Below are positions 1-9,904 of a stretch of DNA of 64,000 nt, in pieces. Position 1 is the first letter of the stretch. Every line of letters starts with the position of its first letter. The notes under the pieces were generated by a model. The model made no database searches. It saw only the letters and a list, made by a program, of their open reading frames with translations, and was not told the DNA's origin. The position numbers were made by a program, and so were the translations under genes. The DNA is from CAXQZM01 sp965229645 (lineage in GTDB: Bacteria > Pseudomonadota > Alphaproteobacteria > UBA7985): contig OZ245893.1 in the NCBI GenBank assembly GCA_965229645.1, forward strand, positions 1,984,001 through 2,048,000. The letters run 5' to 3'.

Positions 1-477
1 AGATATCGAGGGCGGTGTCCACGACGCTCGGCCCGCAGGCGACGGCCAGTCAGTTCCATCACGCTCTCGCGCAAGACCTGAAGGTTGGCTTCGCTGGAGA
101 GCAAATCAAGCAACCGCGACAAGGTAGGCCCGCGAGGGTAGATGGCGCTCTTGGTCCAGAGGCGTTGTGCTGCGCCTGCACGAAGTTGACAGCCGAAACG
201 CTGGATCATAGCGTAGCGCATCAGCATCGTCTTGATCACGCCAACCCTGAGCCAAAAGCAGAACCCTCGTTCTCAAGAGTTCAGGCAAAGAATAAGTTAC
301 AAGGTGGGAACGGCGCGTATCCTCAAGCCGAGCCATCAGCCACGAGATGATACCTGAGCGCTCCATCAACTCGCGCTGCACAATGGCTCCCCCATCTCCG
401 CTCAGATGCTCAGCCCGGCTCTCCACGGAAAGACTCCGGTTGAATGATGTTGTGAATAGAGGTAGTGTTTCACCCAT
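1..477 (-). pseudogene. IS1380-family transposase, 5' part, frameshifted and cut by the window edge
   Basis: The minus-strand reading frame from 477 resembles the N-terminus of IS1380-family DDE transposases, including the family signature DDADALRYDPAF. The frame is lost near position 170. Downstream, another frame continues recognisable transposase sequence (for example LQVLRESVMEL and RRLRAERRGHRPRY) to the left edge of the window. The gene is therefore frameshifted and incomplete here. A second, internally deleted relative lies at 45693-46133. The two share the first 50 or so codons and about 100 bp of upstream DNA (477-584 compared with 46133-46231), which probably represents the IS end. 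The catalytic C-terminus lies outside the window. Confidence 0.75.
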
Positions 478-586
478 GGCGTGGCTCGGTCCTGGCTGTT
501 GTTTCTGTCTCTAAACACTTGATTCTACAGCTTTTTCCGCGTCACGCCATACAAATCAACAGATCAGACGCGAATAAGAGGGGTTT

Positions 587-752
587 ATACCAAGGGCGGA
601 TTGCAACGACTCTTTTGCGGCGTTCAAGCGCCACGCAGGCTGCGCTCCCACTTGGTCGCTAGTCCTTGAAAACACCGAATTTGCAATTCAGCATTTCCCG
701 CGTCCCTCAACTGCTCGACGAGTCAAAACTTGCTGCCGTTGGTCCTATACTA
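587..752. repeat. Dispersed repeat family A, copy 1
   Basis: About 165 bp beginning ataccaaggg. It is closely similar to 28620-28780. Shared stretches include ccacgcaggctgcgctc, cacttggtcgctagtccttg and atttcccgcgtcc. The interval 478-878 otherwise holds no gene I can support. A short echo of the core (cgccacgcaggttgcgct) recurs at about 790-808. The start resembles the ends of the palindromic modules found elsewhere in the window. Confidence 0.7.
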
Positions 753-878
753 AGGGTCCCGTTCAACAACCTCCGAGCCCACGTCCAAACGCCACGCAGG
801 TTGCGCTAGAAAAAACAATGGTCTTGAGGCGCTTGCCTCGCTAGAGGCGTGACCAAGTGACAAGCGCAAGAGGATTTC

Positions 879-1373
879 ATGGCTGACAAAAAAAATGGCG
901 TCGCGGCATCCGCCAAAAAACCTGAGCAAGCTCAGACCCCCCAGATGCGGCTGTTGGGCCAGTATCTCAAAGACGTGTCCTTTGAATCCCCCAACGCACC
1001 AGAGGTGTTGACCAAGCTGCGTGAAAAGCCCGAAATGAAGATCGACATGAACACGCGCAACCGCAAGGTGGATCAGGGGTTCGAGGTCGAACTGACCATG
1101 AAGGCCAGTTGCAGCGTTGAAAAGACCCAGGCCTACGTCGTGGAAGTGACCTACGCTGCCGTCGTTGCCCTTAGCGACGCTGCAACGGATCAGGTCAAGG
1201 CGGTTTTATTGAACGTGGAAGTTCCCCAGTTGCTGTTTCCCTACGTTCGTGCCCTCATGTCGGATTTAACGGGGCAAGGGTCGTTTCAACCGCTCATGAT
1301 GCAACCGCTGGATTTTCGCCAAACCTTTGTCAAACGCCTCCAACAAGAGGCCGCCAAGGCAAAAATCCAGTAG
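879..1373 (+). CDS. secB: Protein-export chaperone SecB
   Basis: A 164-residue protein matching SecB over its whole length, close to the usual 150-165 residues. SecB is a cytosolic tetramer that keeps presecretory proteins unfolded and delivers them to SecA. The central part (FEVELTMKA, then the AYVVEVTYA strand) and the conserved LFPYVRALMSDLT helix region are visible. The first 20 residues are a lysine/alanine-rich leader typical of alphaproteobacterial SecB. The ATG is preceded by a good ribosome-binding site (agagga). It is convergent with the transketolase gene. secA lies at 56.5 kb in the same window, so both halves of the SecB pathway are present. Confidence 0.95.
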   Translation: MADKKNGVAASAKKPEQAQTPQMRLLGQYLKDVSFESPNAPEVLTKLREKPEMKIDMNTRNRKVDQGFEVELTMKASCSVEKTQAYVVEVTYAAVVALSDAATDQVKAVLLNVEVPQLLFPYVRALMSDLTGQGSFQPLMMQPLDFRQTFVKRLQQEAAKAKIQ

Positions 1374-1376
1374 AGG

Positions 1377-1520
1377 AAACAAGCGGACTCCAAGCCCGTA
1401 GGGCGCAGGGAACGTCCGCGCAACAAACAAGCGGACTCCAAGCCCGCAGGGCGCAGGGAACGTCCGCGCAACAAACAAGCGGACTCCAAGCCCGTAGGGC
1501 GCAGGGAACGTCCGCGCGCC
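1377..1520. repeat. Tandem array of three 48 bp hairpin units
   Basis: Three nearly identical 48 bp units start at 1377, 1425 and 1473. Each can fold: gcggac pairs with gtccgc, with an inner gccc/gggc stem. The same module occurs once inside the composite repeats at about 19318-19360 and, inverted, at about 26810-26870. There the outer stem reads gcgggc/gcccgc, so both sides changed together. The array fills the gap between the convergent secB and transketolase genes and may end transcription from both sides. Confidence 0.8.
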
Positions 1521-1590
1521 AGCCCTTGCCCGATCCTCCTTTCGAAGGTTGGCGGGCAAAGTGGGACGGGCTGGTTTGTCGATCTTGGGT

Positions 1591-3564
1591 TTACAAGCGC
1601 GCTTTTACGGCCTCGACGATCGCGGTGGCGCTGATGCCAAAGTGCGCATAGAGATCATCGGCGGGGGCTGAGGCGCCGAAGCTGGACATGCCCACGAAGC
1701 CGTCGTCGTGGCTCATCCAGCGGTACCAGCCCTGGGCAACGCCTGCTTCTATCGCGACGCGCAGTGTGCCGTCGCCCAAGACCTCGCTGCGGTAGTGCGC
1801 GGGCTGCTCGGCAAAGACTTCCATGCACGGCATGGAAATGACGGCGGTGGCGATCCCGTCGGCTTCCAAGATCTCTTGAGCCTGCTTTGCCAAATGCAGT
1901 TCGGTGCCCGACGACATGAGCGTCACTTGCCGATCCCCCTCGACGTTGGACGGCGAGTGGATATAGCCGCCGTACGAGGCCCATTCGACCGTATAGTCGT
2001 GGCGAATATGGGGGACGCTTTGGCGAGAGAGCGCCAAGACGCAAGGTCGCCCGTCGGTCAAAGCCATTTTCCAGCACTCCATGGTTTCCACGGCGTCGGC
2101 CGGGCGCATGACGAGAAGGCCCGGTATGGCCCTTAGGGCAGAAATGTGTTCCACAGGCTGGTGCGTAGGGCCATCTTCCCCGACCCCGATGGAATCGTGG
2201 GTGAGAACGTAAACCACCTTCAGCCCCATGAGCGCGGCAAGGCGGATCGCCGGGCGCGCATAGTCCGAAAAGACCAAGAAGGTGCCCGCGTAAGGAATAA
2301 AGCCGCCGTGCAGCGCCAGGCCGTTCATGCAGGCGGCCATGGCGTGTTCGCGCACCCCGTAGTTGACATAGTCTCCCCCCCGCATGTCAGCGCGGAAATC
2401 TGCATGGCTGGCGATTTTGGTGTTGTTGGACCCGCTGAGGTCTGCCGAACCGCCGATCAGGGCGGGCAAAGCGGGAATCAGGGCCTCGAGGGCTTTGCCC
2501 GAGGCAACCCGGGTCGCGATCTTGGGCTGCGCGGCGGCCATGGCTTCGATATGGGTCTTGATCGCCGTGTCGGCGCTCTTGGGCCAGTGCCCTGCCAGGC
2601 GATCGGCGAACGCTGTTCGGTCTTTGTGCGCGGTCAGGCGACCCTTCCATGCGCGTTGATCCGCAGCGCCCTTGGCACCAACCGCTTCCCAAGCCGCTTT
2701 AATGTCACCAGGAACGACAAAAGCAGGATGACGCCATTGCAGCTGTTCGCGAATGGCCGCCACGTCCTCGGCATCGGTAATGGCACCGTGGCCCTTGGCG
2801 GTCCCCGCAAATTTGTCTGAGCCAAAGGCAATGGTGGTGCGGCACGCCACCAGGGCAGGACGGGCGGACGCCTTGGCGGCCGCAATGGCCTGGGCAATGT
2901 CCTCAGGATCGTGACCATCGCACGCGAACGTCTCCCACCCTGCGGCCTCAAACCGCTTGGCCTGATCGTCCGATGTCGCAAGGTCGGTCGCGCCGTCGAT
3001 GGTAACGCCGTTATGGTCCCACAGCAGGATCAATTTGCTTAAGTTGAGGTGGCCCGCCAAAGTGATGGCCTCTTGGCTCACCCCTTCCATCAGGCATCCG
3101 TCGCCCACCGCGACGAAGGTATGGTGATCGACCAAATCTGCGCCAAATTCGGCGGCCAAGCGCGCTTCCGCAAGGGCAAACCCAACGGCATTGGCCAACC
3201 CCTGGCCGAGGGGACCCGTGGTTGTTTCGACCCCAGGGGTCAGCCCAAATTCGGGATGGCCTGGGGTGTTCGACCCCAACTGGCGGAAGTTTTTGATTTG
3301 ATCCAGGCTTACGTCCGGAACCCCCGTAAGGTGCAGCAAACTGTAGAGCAGCATGGAGCCATGCCCCGCCGACAGGATGAAACGATCACGATCGGCCCAG
3401 GCTGGATCGGTGGCATTGAACTTGAGGAAATCCGTGAACAACACGGTTGCCACGTCAGCAAAGCCCATGGGCATGCCAGAATGACCAGACTTGGCAGCGG
3501 CAACGGCGTCAACAGCCAGCATGCGAATGGCCGTGGCCATATCCTGATGTTGGGGGTGGGGCAT
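1591..3564 (-). CDS. tkt: Transketolase
   Basis: A 657-residue protein, the normal length for bacterial transketolase, which moves two-carbon ketol units between sugar phosphates in the pentose phosphate and Calvin pathways using thiamine diphosphate and Mg2+. Visible elements are the N-terminal SGHSGMPMG region (about 26-34), TTGPLGQG (about 115-122), the cofactor motif GDGCLMEG (154-161), and the pyrimidine-binding domain with YVNYGVREHAM and GEDGPTHQPVEH. The ATG at 3564 has an agagga ribosome-binding site. The gene ends 71 bp from the hairpin array and convergent secB. The next gene upstream, 53 bp away on the same strand, is an anchored protein of unknown role. Confidence 0.95.
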   Translation of the reverse strand: MPHPQHQDMATAIRMLAVDAVAAAKSGHSGMPMGFADVATVLFTDFLKFNATDPAWADRDRFILSAGHGSMLLYSLLHLTGVPDVSLDQIKNFRQLGSNTPGHPEFGLTPGVETTTGPLGQGLANAVGFALAEARLAAEFGADLVDHHTFVAVGDGCLMEGVSQEAITLAGHLNLSKLILLWDHNGVTIDGATDLATSDDQAKRFEAAGWETFACDGHDPEDIAQAIAAAKASARPALVACRTTIAFGSDKFAGTAKGHGAITDAEDVAAIREQLQWRHPAFVVPGDIKAAWEAVGAKGAADQRAWKGRLTAHKDRTAFADRLAGHWPKSADTAIKTHIEAMAAAQPKIATRVASGKALEALIPALPALIGGSADLSGSNNTKIASHADFRADMRGGDYVNYGVREHAMAACMNGLALHGGFIPYAGTFLVFSDYARPAIRLAALMGLKVVYVLTHDSIGVGEDGPTHQPVEHISALRAIPGLLVMRPADAVETMECWKMALTDGRPCVLALSRQSVPHIRHDYTVEWASYGGYIHSPSNVEGDRQVTLMSSGTELHLAKQAQEILEADGIATAVISMPCMEVFAEQPAHYRSEVLGDGTLRVAIEAGVAQGWYRWMSHDDGFVGMSSFGASAPADDLYAHFGISATAIVEAVKARL

Positions 3565-3617
3565 TAGGGTCCTCTTAGTTGCAAACGGGTGGGATGAAAA
3601 TCGTCGATAGACGCGGA

Positions 3618-4313
3618 CTAGGGCAGTCGCAACAGCCCCTGGTTGGGGCTGGTATCAGAAAGCTCCGCATAAATCTGCAACCAGGCGTCAGGGCCTGCCC
3701 CAAGCGAGGCAACGCGGTCCAAAATTTCCAAGTCTGCGTGGGTCAGCAAAGTCGGTTCCAATACTGACGCGAGGTTCCATTGCCATCGACCTTCTTGTTG
3801 GATGAGCGGCAGGCGACCAAAGGTTGTGCCCATATAGGCCGAAATCAATGCCCGACTTTCGCTTAAGGCTTGGATCCTATGGATCAGGATCGGCGTGTTG
3901 GGCGGTAACGCGAGGTTGGATTGGCCAGGGATCGGATGCACCTGAACCAGATCCCAATCGGAAAGGCGGCGAATTTCTGCGCCGCTGTAGCGGTCCCGCA
4001 AAGCCAAAATTGCCAACTTGTGGCGCGCGGTCAATGTGGGGTCCGCCAAGAATCCTTCCGCCTGCAAAGCGGTCTGGCGCAGCCGCGCCGCAAGGGGGCC
4101 ATAGCCCGTAACCAAGCCCTCAAGGGTTGCGAGGTCTTGCGATTCCAGAACCCCAACCAGACGGTCGGCGGTTTCTGCCAAGGTCCAAGTCCGTGTCGGC
4201 AGCGCGACTCTGTCGCGCACTACCCCAGGCCGCCCGTCGAGCACCAACCAAGCCGAGACACCGCCGCCGATCAGGAACGCCGACAAACCGAAAATCAAGA
4301 TCAGGCGTCGCAT
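3618..4313 (-). CDS. Membrane-anchored protein of unknown function
   Basis: 231 residues that I do not recognise as a named family. Residues 4-25 form one hydrophobic segment (LILIFGLSAFLIGGGVSAWL) after two arginines, so the protein is probably anchored with its bulk in the periplasm, or has an uncleaved signal. The remainder is soluble and mixed. A late segment (RALISAYMG, then EGRWQWNLASV) looks like the closing strands of an NTF2-like fold, but this is a guess. The start lies about 10 bp after the trkH stop on the same strand, so the two are probably co-transcribed. That makes an accessory role near the potassium transporter possible but unproven. Confidence 0.6.
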   Translation of the reverse strand: MRRLILIFGLSAFLIGGGVSAWLVLDGRPGVVRDRVALPTRTWTLAETADRLVGVLESQDLATLEGLVTGYGPLAARLRQTALQAEGFLADPTLTARHKLAILALRDRYSGAEIRRLSDWDLVQVHPIPGQSNLALPPNTPILIHRIQALSESRALISAYMGTTFGRLPLIQQEGRWQWNLASVLEPTLLTHADLEILDRVASLGAGPDAWLQIYAELSDTSPNQGLLRLP

Positions 4314-4323
4314 CAGCTCGCGC

Positions 4324-5802
4324 CTAGTCTTGCCACAGACTAGGAAGGAACAGGGCGATGACGGTCAGCAATTCCAGGCGACCCAGCAACATGCCCAAGG
4401 CCATGAGAATTTTCGCCCCATCGTTAACGTCGGCAAAGCTGCCCGCGGGACCGACGGAGGATAAGCTGCCGTCTTGTAGGACCAGAACGCCAAGGGCAGG
4501 GCCGACGTTGGCGACCGACGTTGCCGCAGATACCATAGCACCGCTTAAGTCGAAGCGCGGTTCGACCATGCCCAAAAACACCGCCAAAATGAAAGTCGTG
4601 CAAACGAATAGCACGAAGAAGGTGGTCACCGAAGCAATGACCGCCTCGGGAACGGTTCTGCCGCTAAAGGTCAACTTAAAGATCCCGCTGGGCTGGAGCA
4701 TGGTGCGCAGCTGCACCAAGGCATGGCCGAACAAGACCTGAAACCGGAACACCTTGACCCCGCAAGTGGTAGACCCCGCGCAGCCGCCGATGAACATGAT
4801 CAAAAAAATGATCAGGGCGGCAAAGGCGCCCCAGTCTTCATAGTTGGTTGTGCTGTATCCCGTACCCGTGAGGATCGACACGACGTTAAACCCAGCCTCG
4901 CGCAGGGCTTGAGGCGCGGGTAAGACCTCGCGCGCCGTCAGGACCGCCGCGGTGAGGGCCACCGCGCCCAGCACCAAAATGAAGAACAGGCGCACCTGCG
5001 GGTCTTGCACGAGCACCGCCCAGTCCCCCCTGCGCAAGCGAAAGAAAATCAGGAAGGGCAGGGAACCCAGGATCATGAGAACGATCACCGCGACCTCGAT
5101 CTGCACGGAATCGAAGTGCCCGATTGAGGCATCGTGGGTGGAATAGCCCCCCGTGGCGATACTGGTCATGGCATGAGCCAAAGCGTCGAACGGCCCCATG
5201 CCCGCCACCCACAGCAGGGCGACCCCGCCCAAGGTGATGAGGCCATAGACCCCCAAAACCGCCGTGGCGATTTCCCCTGCCCGCGGCAGCATTTTTTCCG
5301 ACTGCTCAAAGGCTTCGGTTCGGAACAACTGCATCCCCCCCACTTGCAACGCGGGCAGGACCGAAAGCGCCATAACGACGATGCCAACCCCGCCGAACCA
5401 CTGCAACAAGGCGCGCCAGAGCAGGATACCTGGTTGGATATGATCGAGGCCTTGGAGCGTCGTGGACCCCGTCGTTGTAATGCCCGACATGGCCTCAAAA
5501 AAAGCCGCGGCCAAGCTGAGATCGAGCGGCGCGATGAAGAACGGGATGGTGCCGACACTGGCGATGGCCACCCAGATAAGGACGGTGAGCAGGAGCGCCT
5601 GGCGCAAATTGAGCGTCGGCACCCGCTCCGTGCTCGCCAGCATAATCAAGGTGCCCGCAAAAGCCGTAATCCCCGCGCTGACCAAAAAAACCCACCAGTC
5701 GGCTGACCCCATGAGCAGATCGCACAGGAAGGGAATCAGCATGGCCGCAGCGGAGGCGTTGATCAAAGCGCCAAGCACAAACAGATGCAACCGCAAATCC
5801 AT
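4324..5802 (-). CDS. trkH: TrkH-family potassium uptake membrane subunit
   Basis: A 492-residue, strongly hydrophobic protein of the TrkH/TrkG/KtrB family, the K+-conducting subunit that works with a cytosolic TrkA gating protein, which is not in this window. The four filter loops can be read: SGITTTGST, SIATGGYST, LTGTGYSTTNY and SATSVANVGP, each at the expected place between two hydrophobic helices. Length and ending are normal. Downstream lies the unknown anchored protein 10 bp away. Upstream, glnE is separated by 119 bp on the same strand. Inner-membrane location is certain from composition. Confidence 0.93.
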   Translation of the reverse strand: MDLRLHLFVLGALINASAAAMLIPFLCDLLMGSADWWVFLVSAGITAFAGTLIMLASTERVPTLNLRQALLLTVLIWVAIASVGTIPFFIAPLDLSLAAAFFEAMSGITTTGSTTLQGLDHIQPGILLWRALLQWFGGVGIVVMALSVLPALQVGGMQLFRTEAFEQSEKMLPRAGEIATAVLGVYGLITLGGVALLWVAGMGPFDALAHAMTSIATGGYSTHDASIGHFDSVQIEVAVIVLMILGSLPFLIFFRLRRGDWAVLVQDPQVRLFFILVLGAVALTAAVLTAREVLPAPQALREAGFNVVSILTGTGYSTTNYEDWGAFAALIIFLIMFIGGCAGSTTCGVKVFRFQVLFGHALVQLRTMLQPSGIFKLTFSGRTVPEAVIASVTTFFVLFVCTTFILAVFLGMVEPRFDLSGAMVSAATSVANVGPALGVLVLQDGSLSSVGPAGSFADVNDGAKILMALGMLLGRLELLTVIALFLPSLWQD

Positions 5803-5921
5803 GGGGAGCCCTTACAGCAAGTGCCGTAAAAATTGAAATTCTTTGGGCGGTCCTTGCAATACTTTCAGACATAGGCGCTCCTTGCTGAGAAACCGATTGC
5901 AAATTTCCAGCGCGGCTTGGT

Positions 5922-8417
5922 CTATGGCGGATCGCGCCAGCGCACACACGTTTCTTCCCACTCCAGCGGACGCGGGAAGGCCTTGGCGGGTCCGAGCAAG
6001 TGCTGGAGGGCTTCGCGCACGCGCGCTCGGGTTTCGGCAAAGGCGGTCGCCAGCTTGGGGTGTTTGTCGGTCCAGGTGGGGCCGTAGAGCCGTTGGTAGA
6101 CGAGCGCTGCGGATTGGGTCGCTGCGGCGGCGTCAAGGCCTAGGTCCTCAAGCGCTTGCGCGTGCGTACGGAGGTCGGGCCGCGCGAGGAGGTGGGCTGC
6201 GCTCACATAGTCGAGCTCCATCAAGCCACCTGCGGCGAGTTTGACCTCGCCTGGGGCTTGATCGGGTTGTTCGATTCTTTGTTCCTGCAAACGCCGTAGC
6301 ATGACTTGGGCGTCGCCGCGCCATTGGTCGAGATCGCGCGGGGTGGCGAGGACTTGTCGTCTTAGCGCGTCCAAGCCTTGTCGCTGTTCGGTGCGGCTGT
6401 GATAGGTGCCAGCGAGCGGACGCATGAAGGTTAGGGCCAAATGCTCCCAAGTTTTGGCGCGGGTCAATTGATGCTCGACGAAGGTTTCCAGCCGCAGGGT
6501 CGGCGGGCCCGACGCGCCCGAGGGGCGCAGGCGCGTGTCGATTTCGTAGACCCGCCCTTCGGCGAGGCGTGCATTGACCGCCGTCATGAACCGCGCGACC
6601 GCGCGATTGCCCGCCACCAAGTCCACGCCTGCGTCCAGAACAAAGATAAGATCCAGATCGGACCCTGGGGCCATGCGCCCCTGGCCCAAGCGGCCCATGG
6701 CCAAAATCGTGAAGGGAAGATGCGCCTGGCCCAAATCATCGGCGACGATTTGTGCGCATAGGTCGAGCGCGCCTTCGGCCACCTGGCCCAAGACCTGCCC
6801 AGTCTGGGCCGCGCTGATCTGACCGTCCATGGTCGCCAAATAAATCAAATAGAGGCTTTCATTGATCCAGGTCCGCGCCGCCGCTAGTCGCGCTTCCCCG
6901 CGCGGGGCGGCCTGAATTTGCGTCCGGCCGCGCGCGATCAGGGGCGCGGCCGATGGGTTGGACAGCAGATCGCCATGGACAAACAAGCTGTCCAGGACTT
7001 GCGGGGTTTGATCCACCAAGGTCGCGACCAAAGGGCTTTCCAGGAGGGAGGCGAAGGCCAGGCGCGCCAAGCGCGGCGCCTCTTGCAAGGCTGCCAGGTA
7101 AGCATCCTTGCCGCGCAACCGCGTCAACCAGCGTTGCAAGGGGGCCATGGCCGCCTCAGGGTTCGGCTGATCGGCGATCAACTGGTCAAGATCGGACAGC
7201 AGCCTGCCCAGGCCGAGCGCGGTCCGTTCGCTCAAATTCCAGTCGGCCAGGCGAACATGGGTCAAAGCGGGCAGATGCGGGGCAGGTTCGACGCCCGCAA
7301 ATAGGGCGTCGAAGGCCTGGGCGACCTGGGCGCGGTGATGGGCCAGTTCCTCCTCGAGTTCCGCGAACGGCCTGTTGCAGACCTGTTCTAGCCAGGCCCG
7401 TTGCGGGGCTTGCGTTGGCATGAGATGCGTATGCCGATCCGCGTAGCCTTGCACCGCGTTTTCCAGCGTGCGCAGTTGAGCGTAGGCGGCGCCGAGATCC
7501 GCGACCCCGTCCAAAAGGCCGAGGTCGCCCAGCGACTCCAGGGCGGTTTGCGTATGGGGGGTTTGCAACTGGATGTGGCGCCCGCCCCACAGCAGCTGGA
7601 GGGCATTGACCACAAATTCAATGTCGCGAATGCCGCCGCGCCCGAGTTTGAGGTTGAACTTTTCTTGCCGCTGCAGATCGTGGGAAACGCGCCGCGCGTC
7701 GGCCAAGTCGGGGTGTTCCAAATGGATGCGCTGCTTCAAGCTCGCGATTTCTTGGACCATGGAAAAGTCCAAATTGCGCCGCCAGATGAAGGCGTGCAAG
7801 CGCGCCAAAAAGGCGTCGCCCGCCTCACGGTCGCCCGCCACGACGCGGGCCTTGATGAGGGCGAGGCGTCGCCACGGGGCCGACTGGAAATAGAAATAGT
7901 CGATGCCCGCGTCCGTTGACATGGCCAAGTCCGTGACGCTGGGGTCAGGGCGCAATCGCCAGTCGGTACGCCAGCAAAACCGACCCGACCCATGACCGTC
8001 GATCAAGCGGATCAGGCCCCGCAGCACTTCGGAACTGACATAGGTTCGCCCCGCCGCAGCGGGCACGGGCAAGCGCGCGGGATCGTAAAAGGCCATGAGG
8101 TCGATGTCGGAGGAAAAGTTGAGATCGCTGCCGCCGATCTTGCCGAGACCTAAAATGAACAGGCCAGGAATGGGCGCGTCGGCGGCGGCGTCCTTCACAA
8201 AGGGTTTGGCCGCGCGGCACCTGCGCCAGGCCGCGCGCAAGGCCGCAATGGTCTGGGTTTCGGCAAATTCTGTCCAGCTTCTCCCCAGGGCGGCGGGGTC
8301 GGTCTGGGACCGAAGAGCGCTTAGATAGGCGCGTTGCTGGGCCTGCTTTTGCGCCAGCAGGTGCTGGCGCAACGGATCGGGATCGGAAAGCGGGCGGTCG
8401 AGGTAGGCGCGGTCCAT
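5922..8417 (-). CDS. glnE: Bifunctional glutamine synthetase adenylyltransferase / adenylyl-removing enzyme
   Basis: 831 residues with two nucleotidyltransferase halves, as in GlnE, which adds and removes AMP on glutamine synthetase in response to PII. The N-terminal half carries GLGKIGGSDLN followed by SSDIDLM (90-108). The C-terminal half carries MGRLGQGRM followed by SDLDLIF (about 570-590). Family members are usually 930-1000 residues, and the first motif normally lies about 70 residues later, so this protein lacks part of the usual N-terminal region or starts further upstream at a codon I cannot see. In the second motif the usual Gly-Gly after Lys-Leu is Gly-Gln and the lysine is arginine. 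Nitrogen control also fits the amt gene at 15.7 kb. Confidence 0.9.
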   Translation of the reverse strand: MDRAYLDRPLSDPDPLRQHLLAQKQAQQRAYLSALRSQTDPAALGRSWTEFAETQTIAALRAAWRRCRAAKPFVKDAAADAPIPGLFILGLGKIGGSDLNFSSDIDLMAFYDPARLPVPAAAGRTYVSSEVLRGLIRLIDGHGSGRFCWRTDWRLRPDPSVTDLAMSTDAGIDYFYFQSAPWRRLALIKARVVAGDREAGDAFLARLHAFIWRRNLDFSMVQEIASLKQRIHLEHPDLADARRVSHDLQRQEKFNLKLGRGGIRDIEFVVNALQLLWGGRHIQLQTPHTQTALESLGDLGLLDGVADLGAAYAQLRTLENAVQGYADRHTHLMPTQAPQRAWLEQVCNRPFAELEEELAHHRAQVAQAFDALFAGVEPAPHLPALTHVRLADWNLSERTALGLGRLLSDLDQLIADQPNPEAAMAPLQRWLTRLRGKDAYLAALQEAPRLARLAFASLLESPLVATLVDQTPQVLDSLFVHGDLLSNPSAAPLIARGRTQIQAAPRGEARLAAARTWINESLYLIYLATMDGQISAAQTGQVLGQVAEGALDLCAQIVADDLGQAHLPFTILAMGRLGQGRMAPGSDLDLIFVLDAGVDLVAGNRAVARFMTAVNARLAEGRVYEIDTRLRPSGASGPPTLRLETFVEHQLTRAKTWEHLALTFMRPLAGTYHSRTEQRQGLDALRRQVLATPRDLDQWRGDAQVMLRRLQEQRIEQPDQAPGEVKLAAGGLMELDYVSAAHLLARPDLRTHAQALEDLGLDAAAATQSAALVYQRLYGPTWTDKHPKLATAFAETRARVREALQHLLGPAKAFPRPLEWEETCVRWRDPP

Positions 8418-8445
8418 GGCGCGCGCTCGCTACCCAAGCACAATT

Positions 8446-8961
8446 TTAGGCGGCAACACCCTCAACGCGAGGGTCCGCCACAGGTTCTGCCTGCTGGCTC
8501 ACGATCACGTCCGGTTGCGGGTCGGTCCCCGCGTCGGCGTCGAGCAAACTTGGCTGCGGCGCGCCTCCCAAATCGCGACCTTCTTGCTCATCGTTCGGCA
8601 TGTCGCGCGTGCTGGCCTCGGGCCGCGCATCGTCGCGGTAGCGTCGGTCGCGTTCTTGCGTGCGCTCGTCGTCGCGCTTGACCTTTTCGGCGCGCTGCGC
8701 CTCAATCTGCTCCAGCATGTCGTTGTAGAGCCGCAAATAGTGCTCGGCGTGCTGAAAGTGCGCTTCGGCCAGAGTATGTTCGTTGGCGGCCTGGGCGTCG
8801 CGGGCGAGAGCCTGATATTTTTCATAAATCTGCTGAGCGTTGCCGCGCACACGGCCCTGGGGACCGCTGGAATCAAAAGCCTGATTCTTATTTATGTACT
8901 TGGGTCGATTCTGATTGTTGTGGCGCCCGCGCGGGCGACGACCCCTATTTTGTTGAGCCAT
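8446..8961 (-). CDS. DUF4167 domain protein
   Basis: 171 residues starting MAQQNRGRRPRGR. The very basic N-terminus is followed by the conserved alphaproteobacterial DUF4167 core with RGNAQQIYEKY, LARDAQAAN and HFQHAEHYLRLYNDM. The C-terminal half is rich in charged and low-complexity residues (arginine, glutamate, aspartate, glutamine). The frame is open further upstream, but the ATG at 8961 is chosen because the conserved basic stretch begins there. The function is unknown. The arginine- and asparagine-rich start suggests RNA or nucleic-acid binding (inference). It follows prmC on the same strand with 98 bp between, matching the usual prfA-prmC-DUF4167 order in this class. Confidence 0.85.
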   Translation of the reverse strand: MAQQNRGRRPRGRHNNQNRPKYINKNQAFDSSGPQGRVRGNAQQIYEKYQALARDAQAANEHTLAEAHFQHAEHYLRLYNDMLEQIEAQRAEKVKRDDERTQERDRRYRDDARPEASTRDMPNDEQEGRDLGGAPQPSLLDADAGTDPQPDVIVSQQAEPVADPRVEGVAA

Positions 8962-9059
8962 GGATATTCCTGAAACTGTGGCTAGGCCAATTTTATTCGT
9001 GCGCGCGCAAAGGCACACGGGCCGAACTATGGCACCCTCATGGAACCATACCAATTCAC

Positions 9060-9904
9060 TTAGTCGGTTTCAAAACAAAAGGCAAGGGCACGCTCGATCC
9101 CGCGCAGATCATCGCGACCCTTTTGGAAAGTCCAGCGCGATTCTGCGGCCAGCGTCCGAACCTGCGCCCCTTGCCCTTGGCCGATTTCCAGGCACAAAAA
9201 GGTCCCGCGACGGCAGACTTTGGGAATCGCCGCGAAGATTTGTCGGTAGGCGTGCAGGCCATCGGCCCCGGCCATGAGCGCCAGGGGCGGGTCCCAATCC
9301 CGCACCTCGGGCTGCAAGGTCGCGTAGTCGTCCTCACGAACGTAAGGGGGGTTTGCCAAAATCAGGTCAAAGCAGGCACCGTCCGCCAGGGGAGAGGTCC
9401 AGGACCCAAGCGCGAACTGCGCCCTGTGCTCCAGCCCCAGATCCTGGGCGTTTTCCTCTGCCACGCAAATGGCCTCGCGCGACATATCCGTGCCCACGCC
9501 TACGGCCTCGGGCCGCGCGCCCAAATAGGTGAGCAGCAGGCATCCCGTCCCCGTGCCTAGATCCAAAACCGTCTCGGCCACGGGCAGGCTCAAGGCTAGG
9601 TCGATCAGGGCTTCGGAATCGGCGCGCGGGTCCAGTGTCCCGCTGCTAACACGAAAGTCCTGACCGTAAAAAGTCCGACGCTGCAAAATTTTCGAGACGG
9701 GTTCCCGCTCTACCCGGCGATCGATGAGCTGGTTGAAGACGTTCAGTTGGTCGGTCGTCAGGGGCAGCTCTCCAATCAGGGGCAGGCCCAGCGGCTCCCG
9801 ATCCAGCACCTCGGCCAGCAGGTACTTGGCATCGACCCGCGCGCCAGAAATACCCACGGCGTTCAAACGCGCAACGGCCCCGTTCAGGGCCGCCGCGATC
9901 GTGG

